Assembly (NCBI GenBank): GCA_037951165.1
Contig: JBBDHG010000124.1
Coordinates: 2,481,001-2,545,000 of the forward strand
DNA length: 64,000 nt
Origin: Lophius americanus
Taxonomy: Eukaryota > Chordata > Actinopteri > Lophiiformes > Lophiidae
Reading direction: 5' to 3'
This document shows, piece after piece, positions 25,301-36,300 of the stretch (position 1 is the stretch's first letter; every line of letters starts with the position of its first letter). The position numbers and the translations under genes are program-made. Under the pieces are notes generated by a model, which saw only the letters and a list, made by a program, of their open reading frames with translations, ran no database searches and was not told the origin of the DNA.

Positions 25301-28300
25301 ATCTCATATAGTGACGTATCTCGAAAAACATGATGTCAATTATTTACCATGTATATCAAAACAATGACTTAGTGAATTAAAAATTATTCACTTTGTCTTT
25401 ATAATGAATTGGAATGATAGTTTAAAAAAAAATGACTTAGTATCTCAAATAATGACTTCTCTCCAAAAACATTATCTCAATTATTTATTATGTATATCAA
25501 AATTACTTGAATTAGATTTAAAAAAAATAATGACTTACTATGTAATAATAATGAATCAGAATGATAATTATAAAAAATAAAGGATTTAATATCTCAAATA
25601 ATGACTTCTCTCAAAAAACATTATCTCAATTATTTACTTATTATTTACTATATCAAAACATTTACTGAGTAGCTCAGAATATTTGAATTATTATGTCAAA
25701 TTATGATAAAGGATACGGTTTAATAAAAAAAACATGGCATCTCAGAAATAATGAATTAGTACCCAAAAAGGATACTAGGATCATTTTGCTTATTACACTT
25801 ATTAAATCTAAATAATGACTTAGCAGCTAAAAATAATACCTTAGTTTATCTATATAACGAATTAGAAACTCAAAAATAATGTCTTATTATCTCACAGTCA
25901 TTTATTTAGTTACCCAAGTATCGACTTATCTCAAAACGAAGAATCTCAATGAATTACTTAGTAATGATGAATGAATAATGAATGACCATCCAGAATAATG
26001 ACTTAGTGTCTCAAAATAATGAATGACCATCCAGAATAATGACTTAGTGTCTCAAAATAATGAATGATCATCCAGAATAATGACTTAGTGTCTCAAAATA
26101 ATGAATGACCATCCAGAATAATGACTTAGTGTCTCAAAATAGTGAATGACCATCCAGAATAATGACTTAGTGTCTCAAAATAGTGAATGAGCATCCAGAA
26201 TAATGACTTAGTGTCTCAAAATAGTGAATGAGCATCCAGAATAATGACTTAGTGTCTCAAAATAATGAATGACCATCCAGATTAATGACTTAGTGTCTCA
26301 AAATAATGAATGACCATCCAGAATAATGACTTAGTGTTTCAAAATAATGAATGACCATCCAGAATAATGACTTAGTGTCTCAAAATAATGAATGACCATC
26401 CAGAATAATGACTTAGTGTCTCAAAATAATGAATGACCATCCAGATTAATGACTTAGTGTCTCAAAATAATGAATGACCTTCCAGAATAATGACTTAGTG
26501 TCTGAAATTGATGAATTACCACCCAGCATAATGACTTAGTGTTTCAAAACAATGAATTACCATCCAGAACAATGACTTATTGTTTCAAAATAATGGCTCG
26601 CTATATCAGAATAAAAACTTTTAATCTCAAATAATGACTTAATTCAGTGACATAACAACTCAGATAATGTCTTGAAATGCCTAAATATGACTTCATCACA
26701 GTACCAACTGTCAATGTCAACCAGAATAGATTTAAATTGACCCAAAAGAATTGGAAACCCGTTTAATCTTGTAGAAAAATACTTTAAATGATTTGATCAG
26801 ATTAATCCAGAAACACAAATAATATGAACGGGAAAAAAAGTTTTAATTTCAGTAAAAGTTTGTATCAAATGTGTAGACAAAGAGTTAATTTGATGAATTT
26901 CATGCCGGTGCTTCATGATGTAATCGTGTTTTCGTTGTTAACAAACAACTCATACAAACTACATGTTAGATTCAAGTTAACGCGACTGCCGACCAGTTTG
27001 CTTTTTGTTTCTATTTTCTGCGTGTACTGACTCAGTTTGCTGATTTCCCAGACCGGAGACTCTGTCTGCAGGTTTGGCTCACTGTTGGCGTACTGTGTAT
27101 CATTCAAGCCATCCTCAACGTTTCTCTTCGCCTCACTGGTGAGTGTAGGTTTTAGTGTTGGGTAACTTCCACACCACGCACTCATTGAGTAATGTCACAT
27201 GCTTCTGTCCAACCTTTGCACAATTTGTTATCCTGCCAAGTGTTTTTTGTTTTATGATTGAAACGCATTCAAAAATGACGACATTGTTCGTTGGATTACT
27301 CTCAGTGTCCTCGAGCGAGGTATCGAACCAGTCCGGCTGCAACACGAGTCGGTCTGGAGACCAGAATCAGATGGTGGTGGAGCCTAAATGTGAGGAAGGG
27401 GGGCCCACGCATTGCAACACATTGCAAGAAAATTTCAACGCCTTGACCGCAGAAAAGAACATGCTTCTAAACCAAAACAATGAACTGACCAATAGACTGA
27501 AGGGTGAGGAAAAGAAAAATCTCCCTCTCTGCTTCATTTCTGCCATTTCCTCTCTGAAGTAAGCTCATCTGTACACAAACACCTGTGCCCTAGCCACTAT
27601 GACCCAAATACCTAACATCTACTGTATGTACCACCTGTACCCTAGCCACTATGACCCAAATACCTAACATCTACTGTATGTACCACCTGTACCCTACCCA
27701 CTATGACCCAAATACCTAACTTCTAATGTATGTATCACCTGTACCCTAGCCACTATGACCCAAATACTTAACATCTACAGTATGTACCACCTGTACCCTA
27801 CCCACTATGACCCAAATACCTAACATCTACTGTATGTACCACCTGTGCCCTAGCCACTATAACCCAAATACTTAACATCTACAGTATGTACCACCTGTAC
27901 CCTACCCACTATGACCCAAATACCTAATTTCTAATGTATGTATCACCTGTACCCTAGCCACTATGACCCAAATACCTAACATCTACTATATGTACCACCT
28001 GTACCCTAGCCACTATGACCCAAATACTTAACATCTACAGTATGTACCACCTGTACCCTACCCACTATGACCCAAACACCTACCATCTACTAGATGTCTC
28101 ATCTGTGTCATACTCAGTAGGACCCAAACACTTACTATCCACTCTATGTACCACCTGTTCTACCCACAATGACCCAAATAACTAGCATCTACTGTATGTA
28201 CCGCCGTTTTTCTACCCAGTATGACCCAAACACATAAAACCAATGGATCTAAGATCAAGGGTCAGGAGATCAGAGAAGAAATTGTCTTGACTTAGTGAGG

Positions 28301-28927
28301 AAGCTGAAACTTGGGTATTATTCGACATTCCAAGGGGACAAATATCCCAAAAACCACAAGGCCAGGCTTGGGGAAAGGTCCTGTATCACACCAGATGGAT
28401 AACACGGTCACCTGACTTGAATCCCTGCATATGAATAATTATTGTAAAACTTATGTATTTGTTGTTGGACAACGTTGGACTTACATTCGTACGATAAGTT
28501 GTGCGATCTAAACTTTGATGAGTTGTGGGATCTAAACTTTGATATGTCTTTCTGTGGCCCAGAGTTAAGCAGGCAATGTCCTGCAAACTGGAGAAAGATC
28601 AGCAGCAGATGTTACTACCTCTCCAATCGGCAGAATACCTGGGGGGACAGCAGGGCGTTCTGTAAGAGAGAGGATGCTGATCTGGTGGTGATCAACAGTG
28701 AACAGGAACTGGTAGAGTGAAATGAATCGGAGGGTGGGTGTTTGTCATTCTTCATGTTGAAGTCATTGCTTCTTGTTCTACATTGTCACTCACCAGAGGG
28801 CCTTGAACCGTTTGGACGATGTTGCAGATTTGCCCTTCTGGATTGGACTGACACGGTTCGCTGACACCTTCATATGGGTGGATGGATCTGCGCTAACCCA
28901 ACCGTACGTTATTTAGAATTTGTTTTG

Positions 28928-28999
<72 letters not shown>

Positions 29000-29548
29000 A
29001 AAGCTAGGAAAAGCCAGTGAGTTTTGTTAGGAACTTTGAAAACCAGAAATAACAAAACTTTCGGGCGTTCCAAAAGACCTAACATGCATTTTTTTTCCTT
29101 GGATAACAGTTCTCACTCACATCGTATGATATAGAACCAGATATGTATCCGATAAAGGACCAATTATGAAAGCGATTCACGTCTTATTTGGTGAGAATCG
29201 GATTGGAGTTACTTCAGTCTTACGATGTGAACGTAGCCGAAGAATAGGCGAGACCCTAGCCCAATAAATTACATTTCTCGGCTCACGCAATCCAACCGGG
29301 CTTCCACACATCCAATAATAAGCACTGTTGAATTTATCCATCATCCTCCCTGTGTGTGTGCTGACGTTATCATACTCTCCTTTAGATTTTGGAGTATTGG
29401 ACAGCCGAATGATGGCGGTCCCGTCATCAGAGAGGATTGCGTGGAGATTAATCACAGAAGTGCACCACTGCTTAATTGGAACGACGCTCCCTGTAGGTCG
29501 ATGCGCCATTGGATGTGTGAGAAAAGTCCACAATCTAGTTTAGGGTAA
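22348..29548 (+). CDS. Type II membrane C-type lectin (CD209/ASGR-like), 6 coding exons
   Basis: Exons are 22348-22405, 27052-27138, 27306-27503, 28563-28711, 28797-28903 and 29386-29548. They join in frame to 253 codons plus stop. Residues 1-23 are cytoplasmic and start MDYVNERPRP, with a YVN tyrosine motif. About 25-45 form one membrane span (LCLQVWLTVGVLCIIQAIL). About 50-115 are an extracellular stalk whose end is a likely coiled coil (LTAEKNMLLNQNNEL). The C-type lectin domain at about 119-247 has QCPANW, RCYYL, FCKRE, WIGL, QPN, WND and WMCE. QPN plus WND indicates a working calcium site, intermediate between mannose-type EPN and galactose-type QPD. It is likely a cell-surface glycan receptor on immune or epithelial cells. 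Intron 1 (4.6 kb) is mostly satellite; the exon 1 to exon 2 link rests on matching phase 1 and sensible peptide. Exon 1 is the least certain part. Confidence 0.8.
22700..22948. repeat. Degenerate flank of the intron 1 satellite
   Basis: Loose copies of a roughly 20-bp core, AATGACTTAGTATCTCAAA, precede the regular array. Confidence 0.7.
22949..25390. repeat. 153-bp satellite array, about 16 copies
   Basis: The marker CTTACTATGTCGTAACAATG recurs at 22951, 23105, 23256, 23410, 23564, 23715, 23865, 24019, 24174, 24328, 24480, 24631, 24785, 24938, 25092 and 25244. Spacings are 150-155 bp. Copies differ mainly in A-run length and a few substitutions. Each monomer is itself built from several diverged copies of an ATGACTTA-containing core. 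The array lies wholly inside intron 1 of the membrane lectin. Confidence 0.95.
25391..25980. repeat. Diverged satellite linking two arrays
   Basis: The same ATGACTTAGTATCTCAAA theme continues in irregular form between the 153-bp and 41-bp arrays. Confidence 0.75.
25981..26560. repeat. 41-bp tandem array, about 14 copies
   Basis: The unit runs AATGAATGACCATCCAGAAT then AATGACTTAGTGTCTCAAA and repeats every 41 bp with few changes (GACCATCC, GATCATCC or GAGCATCC variants). It shares the AATGACTTAGT core with the 153-bp satellite. Confidence 0.95.
26561..27040. other. Rest of intron 1, diverged satellite then unique DNA
   Basis: Decayed ATGACTT repeats fade out by about 26700. Unique noncoding DNA follows up to the acceptor at 27051. 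Confidence 0.55.
27575..28230. repeat. 52-bp minisatellite, about 12 copies, intron 3 of membrane lectin
   Basis: The unit ACCTGTACCCTAGCCACTAT, GACCCAAATACCTAACATCT, ACTGTATGTACC repeats every 52 bp (27581, 27633, 27685 and onward). Alternating TAGCC/TACCC and ACTG/ACAG variants are present. The last three copies are more diverged. Confidence 0.95.
28932..28996. repeat. (TG)n microsatellite
   Basis: About 32 TG units in the intron between the last two exons of the membrane lectin. Confidence 0.95.
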
Positions 29549-29662
29549 CATCTCAAGGCATATTATGCATGTACTAGATTAAATAACTCGATTTTTTTTC
29601 ATGATTTTTGAGGTTTTGGCGTAAATGCAGCGCCAGTTTCAAATGTACCATTAAAGCAAAAT

Positions 29663-29668
29663 AATAAA
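29663..29668 (+). promoter_or_regulatory. Possible polyadenylation signal of membrane lectin
   Basis: AATAAA 115 bp after the stop codon. Confidence 0.55.
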
Positions 29669-29669
29669 T

Positions 29670-30734
29670 TTCTATATTTAATATGTACTGTTTAATGGAA
29701 TTGTTTAAGTGTGGTAAACTGCCAACAAAAAGAAAATGCAGCCGTGTTCACTGGTGGGAGATTTTGACATTGAAAAAATGACCAAAATCAACAGCGCTTC
29801 CTGGTTTGAATACAGTAGCAAAAGAGCTGCAGAATAATAAAATCTAAAACTGCCAGCATAGCGCCGGATCGGATTTTAATAAAGGACGATGTTATACCGC
29901 CTAAATGTTTGTCAAAGCCAAAGGTTTCAGTGTGTGAATATAGCTCCCACTTGTGGACATAGCTGGTATTTTACAACAAAAAATTCTGTCACATACTTTT
30001 ACTTCCAATTAAAAAGAAATGCAACAAAACTGCCGTGCTTCGGTGCGTGTTGAGTCTCGATTTGTGTACAAGCTGCTCTATTGGGCGGGAGTAATGTAGA
30101 ATGACAAAAGTCGTAAACCCAAACCTGCTTACCGTTGGTGTGATATGGTTTGGAGTCGGCTGGGTCTACGGCACTCTTGTTTAGAAAGCGACAGTATAAA
30201 AAAAAAAAAAAGGAGAAGGGAGGGAGAGAGGGAGAGAGAGAGAGAGAGAGGTACCCGAGTATTGCGGTTAAATGTCACTCGGTCTTATTCGTTTGTTCTG
30301 GTCATGAAAAATGAGGCCTCGATTTAAAAATACATAAATCTCACACTGGGAGTTTTGTTTGTTTTTGTTTTCGTGAATACACTCCCTCTTCTGGTGACTT
30401 TGGCGGAGGATGTATGAACTGTTAGAAAACAAAAAAGTGGACGTTATTACGACTCCAAGAGTATCTGCGAGGTGTTTAACAAAAATCGGGAAACCATGGG
30501 CATCCAGCTCCAGGGTTGGCGTTAACGTGTAGAAATCGCCGCGATAGTATAAGAGGTAAGACGTGATTCCTTAACTCCTAGCCGGCAGAGAAGCGTTTAT
30601 GAACTTAACCTGCCAGGTTGTGACTGGGAGTGTTTAACTCCTCCTACAGCTTTCTCTTACCTCTGCTAGCTGTAGATGTGTTAGCATCCTTGTAGCCGGC
30701 ATAAGTCTCATCAGGCGACAATTAAGATTCCGCG

Positions 30735-30777
<43 letters not shown>

Positions 30778-31240
30778 TATAAGGAACCTCAGCACTCGTC
30801 TTTTTTTTTTCTCGCAAGCAGCAAATGCTAATGTTAGGTAGTATAAGGCTTCACAGCGGCTCAGTTGTTTGTGTGAGGTAAATTCTGAGGTTCGCACCGG
30901 GTGTGAGCGGTGGATCGTCTGTGACCAACAATGTGTAATATACTTGCGTGAGAAAAATCTTAATCTTCGCCACGGCAACGTGTAAACAACGGTCAGAACG
31001 TCCCATGCGAACGCAATTTTTTTTTTATAGCTTTGGGTTCCGTGCATTATTAAGTTTGAGTCACATGACCGCACGACCCGACGGTTGAGCGAAGCTTGCG
31101 CGGCTAATCATAATCAAATTAAATATTTTTTGTATTTTAATCCTATAGTTAGGCTATAAATACACAACGCGCGGTTCAGGTGCGACAGTTCAGGACGCGA
31201 TGAGACGTGGATGATGATTTGTGATTTTGGGAGCTATAAA
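29670..31240. other. Intergenic DNA with small microsatellites
   Basis: No gene recognised. It contains a (GA)n tract at about 30205-30250 and an (AT)n tract at about 30738-30770. Confidence 0.5.
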
Positions 31241-31840
31241 TTCTCAAGCATTGGATAGATTTTGTCAGAATTTGGTGCGTATGAATGGACTTGAGGAGAT
31301 CTATCATGGGTAAATTATATTTTACCCATATTTAAATCTATAAGTTCATAATGTACTCGATATAAGAAGATTTTTTTTTTCGTTTACAATAAAATGCTGT
31401 GGAAATAACATTGTTTGTACAATGAAAGGGTTCGGCGACTTTTTGCGGATATGCCCGTCTACTTATATCCCCGAAAAAGTCGGAGATATAATGGAATCAT
31501 CATCTCCGCCACCGCAGATCCTTCTAGTTAAGGCGATATATCATAAACTATATCATGGACCATTTTATACTCACATAGATCTTAGTGTAAAAAAAGAACG
31601 GGAATGTTGGGTGGTATATTTCTGACACTAGGGGGAGCCATCACCAAAACTGTAAAGCCCTAATTTCTCCACCCTTCGTCCGATTTTGTCCAAATTTGGC
31701 GCTTATGAATCGACTCAAGGAGATCTATCTATATGTAAATCGTATTTCACTCTAAAATCTTATGTTTTACTCTCTAGGGGGAGCATTTATACAAAAAACT
31801 CGATAGTTTTGGACATAAATTCACATTTAATTTAAGCTCA
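31240..31840 (+). repeat. Dispersed repeat with CTAGGGGGAGC blocks, unassigned
   Basis: Phrases such as CAAATTTGGCGCTTATGAAT, CGACTCAAGGAGATCTATCT and CTAGGGGGAGC recur twice within the segment. They occur again in reverse complement at 45000-45420. It has no coding capacity and no terminal repeats that I could define. Confidence 0.55.
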
Positions 31841-32389
31841 ATCAGGAGGGTTGCTAATACAACGAGGGGTCTTGGGGACTACGAAGGACCAGGGTAAGCA
31901 AAAACTTGGAGATCAGATAAAAAGTGGAAAAAGAGGGGATTTTTCTTTAAACAATATATGTACAATAATTAGGAAGGGCAATAAAAACAACCAATCTGAC
32001 GGAATAAATGTTGCATGCACTCAACTAAGAAAAATAAAACAGAGGTTAATCAAAATGTTTATCATGTTTCCAGATTAAGTCAACAGAAAAGATCACATGT
32101 TAACAGGTGTGGTGTGGCTGGTGGTTGCGGCCCCCACAGGGACTTTTTGGGGATATACCCCTTGGTGTGGAGGAAGACAGCATGTGCCTAGTTTTGTGTC
32201 ACGTGATCAATGGTGTTGTGTGACCTCAACCGGCTTCACGCCACTCTTTGGCTTTGAACTCTGGGCCAAATTTTGATGCTTTCTAAACCTTCAATTATAG
32301 GATTTCTTGAACTTTCCGTACTCTACAGTCACTCCTAAACCTGATCTGTCATGTTTTTGGGTTCTGACCTCCACTGAAAGTCCAACACA
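31841..32389. other. Intergenic DNA, nothing recognised
   Basis: Small open frames only, with no family features. Confidence 0.45.
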
Positions 32390-32660
32390 CAAGTGAGCAC
32401 CTGTGGAATGCCCTCCCTGACCATCTGAGGGCTCCACAGACAACTGACACATTTAAAAAATGACTTAAAACTTTCCTTTTTAGCAGAATCTATAACTTTA
32501 ATTAACATTGCTGCTTTTTGGTCATGTTTTTATATAGTTATTTTCATTTTTTTTATTGATGCTTTTATCTACTTTTACTTCTAGAACTTTGAGATTTGAT
32601 CCAAATGTAAAGCGCATTATAAATTAAATGAATTATTATTATTATTATTATTATTATTAT
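32390..32660 (+). repeat. LINE 3' end with (ATT)n tail
   Basis: The frame reads WNALPDHLRAPQTTDTFKK, stop, LKTFLFSRIYNFN, the C-terminal end of an L2/CR1-type reverse transcriptase ORF. A 3' UTR and (ATT)n at 32634-32660 follow. A minus-strand copy lies at 19686-19965. Confidence 0.75.
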
Positions 32661-32879
32661 AATGGTTCAGCCACAACCCTCCTAAGTCATGGAAGTCATC
32701 GGTTTTTCTCTGTCGGGATTGGATCTACTGCACTATTCTATGATTCCTTTGCTGGACCGATGCCTAATCTCCAAGTAGATTCTTGTTTATTTGTACAGTT
32801 GTTCTTCCTGAGCCCGGATTGTCGCTTCATGTCTTAAAGAAAGACTCCTCTTCATCTTTAGGTCACAGCTCAGGACTCA

Positions 32880-34440
32880 GAGATTTATCAGACACTTTTC
32901 TGTATTTTATTAAAATCATGATCACAATGAAAAACACTTTTTCGCACTTCATCATTTCACACTTTTAAGAAAACAAAACAAGAAAATGTAAATAAATAGA
33001 CACAGCAAAGTTGATGATTTGTCTTCAAACAGAAGAAAGATCCGGGCGGGTCCATCCCAAGGCTCCAGGTTAACAGCCGAACGGGTCCTTGGAGCAGATG
33101 AAGCTTCGACTGTAGTTACAGTTGCTGTTTTCCCATCCATCTGAGATTAGATTTAACAAAGAGGAACAACATTAATTCTAGTAATTCATGTTCTGTTTCG
33201 TAGTTGAAAGAGGACTGGTGATCTCTGAGTTCTATTCCAGACTTTTTGTTTCATGTTTTTCTCTCATCATTCGATTCATAGTGACTCTCACATGACATCT
33301 CACGTAATCCATGTGTCTTTCCAGTTCTTCATCTCCCATTGGTAAGACCTGGACCTGTTCCAGGGAATTTAAGTAAACCCCGTCTCCACTATGATGACTC
33401 CAGATTACATCTAAAAGCCTAGTTTTTCCCCAGTTGACCCTTCTTGGGTATTGCCAGGGACAAGGTCGGAGGTACAGAGGGAACTTTTACATTTCTTTCT
33501 TATGTTCTCTAGTCTAACTATTGGCCTGCTCCCCGACAACGAGGTCTCTCTCTGGTGTATCTCAAATTGTAAAGAGATTCCTATACGTGCCGTCCCCAGG
33601 TTTATGTAAAGAGGGGTAGTGTGACCCCCCAAAGGGTAAGTTTAGCTCAATCTCAAAGATGGAACCTTGCCTGTAGGTTTGACATTTTGGCGCCTTAAAT
33701 GTACGTTTTTGATGTGAGGTTCCAAAGCCTCAGTTTCCATCTCAGCAAAAAAATAGAAATGAGAAGAAAAAAGTTTTTAGTCTAAATTGGTGGCATCTAA
33801 ATGGGGAACCAAGCCAGCGAGGGGTGAGAAGCCAATGTATTTCTAGTGACGGACCCAAGCCTAGATAAATGGGGAGGGTCGCGTCAGGAGGGGTGTCCGG
33901 CGTAAAACCCATGCTAAGTAAACATGCAGAACTTAAAACTGATTTCAAAACCGTATTGGTCAGTGGCCGGGTTAAAAACAACTGCCACTGGTTCGGAGGA
34001 ATCGTTGTGGCGACCCCGAAAGGGAATAACTGAAAGAAGAAGAGGAAGTGTCATGTAAGACCTATATGGCGGAAACAGACCTGGCAGTAAAGAAACAGAG
34101 ACAGCAGAACCATGATCTTCATTGCAGGAGGAGGAGCCAGCAGGTGTCTTACCTGTCAGGTAAACTTGGGATGAGTTTCCTGATAGTAGCATTTACAGTC
34201 AGTCTTGATAAGAATCAAGGACACCATAAGTCTCCGAAGTGTCTCTGGTTGAGGTTGTGAAACTGGACGATACCCTTCACATGAATGTGTTGAACATCCA
34301 CAGACGAAGGTGGAGACTTTTCCCAGCTATTAAGAAGATAAGAAAAGTAAGGAATTAAAAGAAAACAGACGGAAATGAAAGGACAATGTGAAGAATCAAA
34401 CAGTGAATAACACGAGATTAAATTCTGGATCAGGTTATAG
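32880..34440 (-). pseudogene. Collapsed secreted-lectin gene (remnant A)
   Basis: The minus strand keeps the terminal coding exon at 33140-33070 (GWENSNCNY...SFICSKDPFGC, stop), intact with its TCTCAG acceptor. Upstream on that strand come last-intron sequence (33680-34040) and then, abruptly, the exon 1/intron 1 region (about 34060-34150) that corresponds to 52525-52612. Beyond lie flanking blocks matching 53745-53830 and 53375-53530. Signal exon, linker exons and the first three CTLD exons are gone. The junction is near 34055. An unrelated block at about 33200-33660 seems inserted. It is non-functional, a relative of the two 194-aa genes. Confidence 0.75.
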
Positions 34441-34485
34441 ATAAAATAAGATAAGATAAGATAAGATAAGATAATACTTTATTTA
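34441..34485. repeat. (GATAA)n microsatellite with LINE-type tail
   Basis: Six GATAA units followed by TACTTTATTTATCT. In reverse this reads as the AATAAAGTATTATCTTATC end of a LINE 3' UTR. Confidence 0.75.
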
Positions 34486-34619
34486 TCTGGTGTAATAGCT
34501 GCCACAAATGTCATGAGAGAGGAAAATGAAAAATCTGCATTATGAACAACATAAGAAAGAGTTATCACTGAAATATACAAGAAACAGGAACCAGAGTTTG
34601 AGTCCTACTCGACCCGTGG

Positions 34620-35060
34620 TTTTATTTCAACCTACTCAATAACAAGCGTCTCCGTCCTGCTCTGACACCTACTGGCACCGCCGTCCTAGTCAGTGCCCTG
34701 GTTACATCCCACATTGATGACTGTGACTCTTTCCTCTCTGGTTTTCTGCTCAAGCTCCTCTGTAAACTTCAGTCGGTCCAGAACTCTGCTGCTCGCATCA
34801 CTGCCAGAACTCCTTCCATAGAACCCATCATGTTCGTCTTGCAGCAGCTTCACTGTCTCGCTGTCAAACACTGCATCGACTAGAAGGTTCTCCTTCTCAC
34901 TTTCAAGTCCCTCCATAACCTTCGTACCGCCCTACCCTCTTTCAACTCTACACAAACTCCTGAACTCTTCTTCACTCTTCCTCCTCCTCCTCCGGGCTCC
35001 TCACTACGCCTCCTGCCAGTTCATCATCTTTTGGGTCCAGAGCTTTTAGTCTGTTTTGTG
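34620..35060 (+). repeat. 5'-truncated LINE, reverse transcriptase C-terminus
   Basis: The frame reads HIDDCDSFLSGFLLKLLCKL, then VQNSAARITARTPS and LQQLHCLAVKHCID. This is a decayed version of the DYCNALL...VQNAAARL-TRT...LHWLPV end of CR1/L2/Rex1-type LINEs. Confidence 0.7.
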
Positions 35061-35429
35061 TGATCATTGTTTGGACCTTTTAATTATTCTTAGCCTGCAG
35101 CACAGCTGGTAGAGGTGTCGCAGGTCTTAATCAGTGGGCGGCTGCTCTACCAGCTGAGCTCCCCAGACTGTCAGAAAGAAGAATTTCTCATGTTGTAGTG
35201 TGTGCAGCTGTATGTGATAAATAAAAGTTAGCAGAGTTATTTAGATGATAGAGCTTAAGAGTTCTTACATTTACACATCTCATACAATATTGTTTACAAA
35301 ATAAATGCTTTTTGAGACGATTTGGTGAAACACGGAAATGTTTAAAAAGAAACAGTGAATAAATTCTGTTAAAAATCTACAAAATCTACTAGCAATTACA
35401 GTCATTTGGTGATAAGAGCCATGGACACA

Positions 35430-35615
35430 CACACACACCAACGCTCAGACACACATACAAACATACTCACACACACACTCACATAAACACACACACACCT
35501 ACACACTCATTCAAACACACACACACATATAAAATCACACACAACATAATTCACACACATACAAAAACTCTCAAACAAACACGCACAATCGCACTCACAC
35601 ACACATTCTTGTACA
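35430..35615. repeat. CA-rich microsatellite tract
   Basis: Imperfect (CA)n with CACTCA and CATACA interruptions. A shorter counterpart sits at 46270-46306 in the duplicated unit. Confidence 0.8.
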
Positions 35616-36300
35616 TAGATCTCAGTGAGGACCGGGAAAAAAGACCCACAATGTGAGGACCGGGTGTTCTACCTAACATGCAGACAAGAAAATAATCAAT
35701 TTAAAATAGTCAGTTTAAGAGTGAACAGGTATACATGGGAATATTATATGCTTAATTGTCTTGGGAAAATAAAGCTCACATTCTGAAATCCACCTCAACA
35801 AACACAATAATGAATTCCTTTCTTTGAGATTATATTATTCTTTTGGATTGTTTTTCATACAAAACCCCATTGAAATGAACGTTTCTACATTAACTATTTA
35901 ATGTAGAAACGTTCATGTTTCTATATTAAACTCTCATTTTGTCTCTTACAATGGGGCGTATGGTGGACATTGGTGGCTGCTTTTAAGTGCTCAAAAAAGA
36001 ATACCTTTGGAATTCATATTGATTTTGTAGATGAGTCCATCATTTATGTTGTTATTATTTTTCTCTATGTGTTCACAGTGCAGAATGTGGACATGGGGCC
36101 TACAATACCACAGTAGACATGGCTTTACAACCCAGTTACTGAACATTAGAACATGAACCTCAACAGGTTTCAATTGGTTAAGCATGACTCTTGTATTTTA
36201 AAACAATGTATTTAAAAGTGGCTTTAAGTAAAAATAAATATATTTTTAGAATGTCTGTCTTAGGTCTTCGGTGAAATTGTAAATCAGATTATTCTCAGTT
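35616..36300. repeat. Flank of duplicated unit A (copy of 46307-47520)
   Basis: Sequence from TTCTTGTACATAGATCTCAG to the Rex3 5' end matches 46307-47520, and also 63065-64000 in reverse. About 500 bp present in the other copies is missing here (around 35695-35930). Confidence 0.8.

Noticed and set aside
22949..26560. CRISPR-like regular arrays
   Set aside because: Tandem monomers without unique spacers, in a eukaryotic intron; ordinary satellite.
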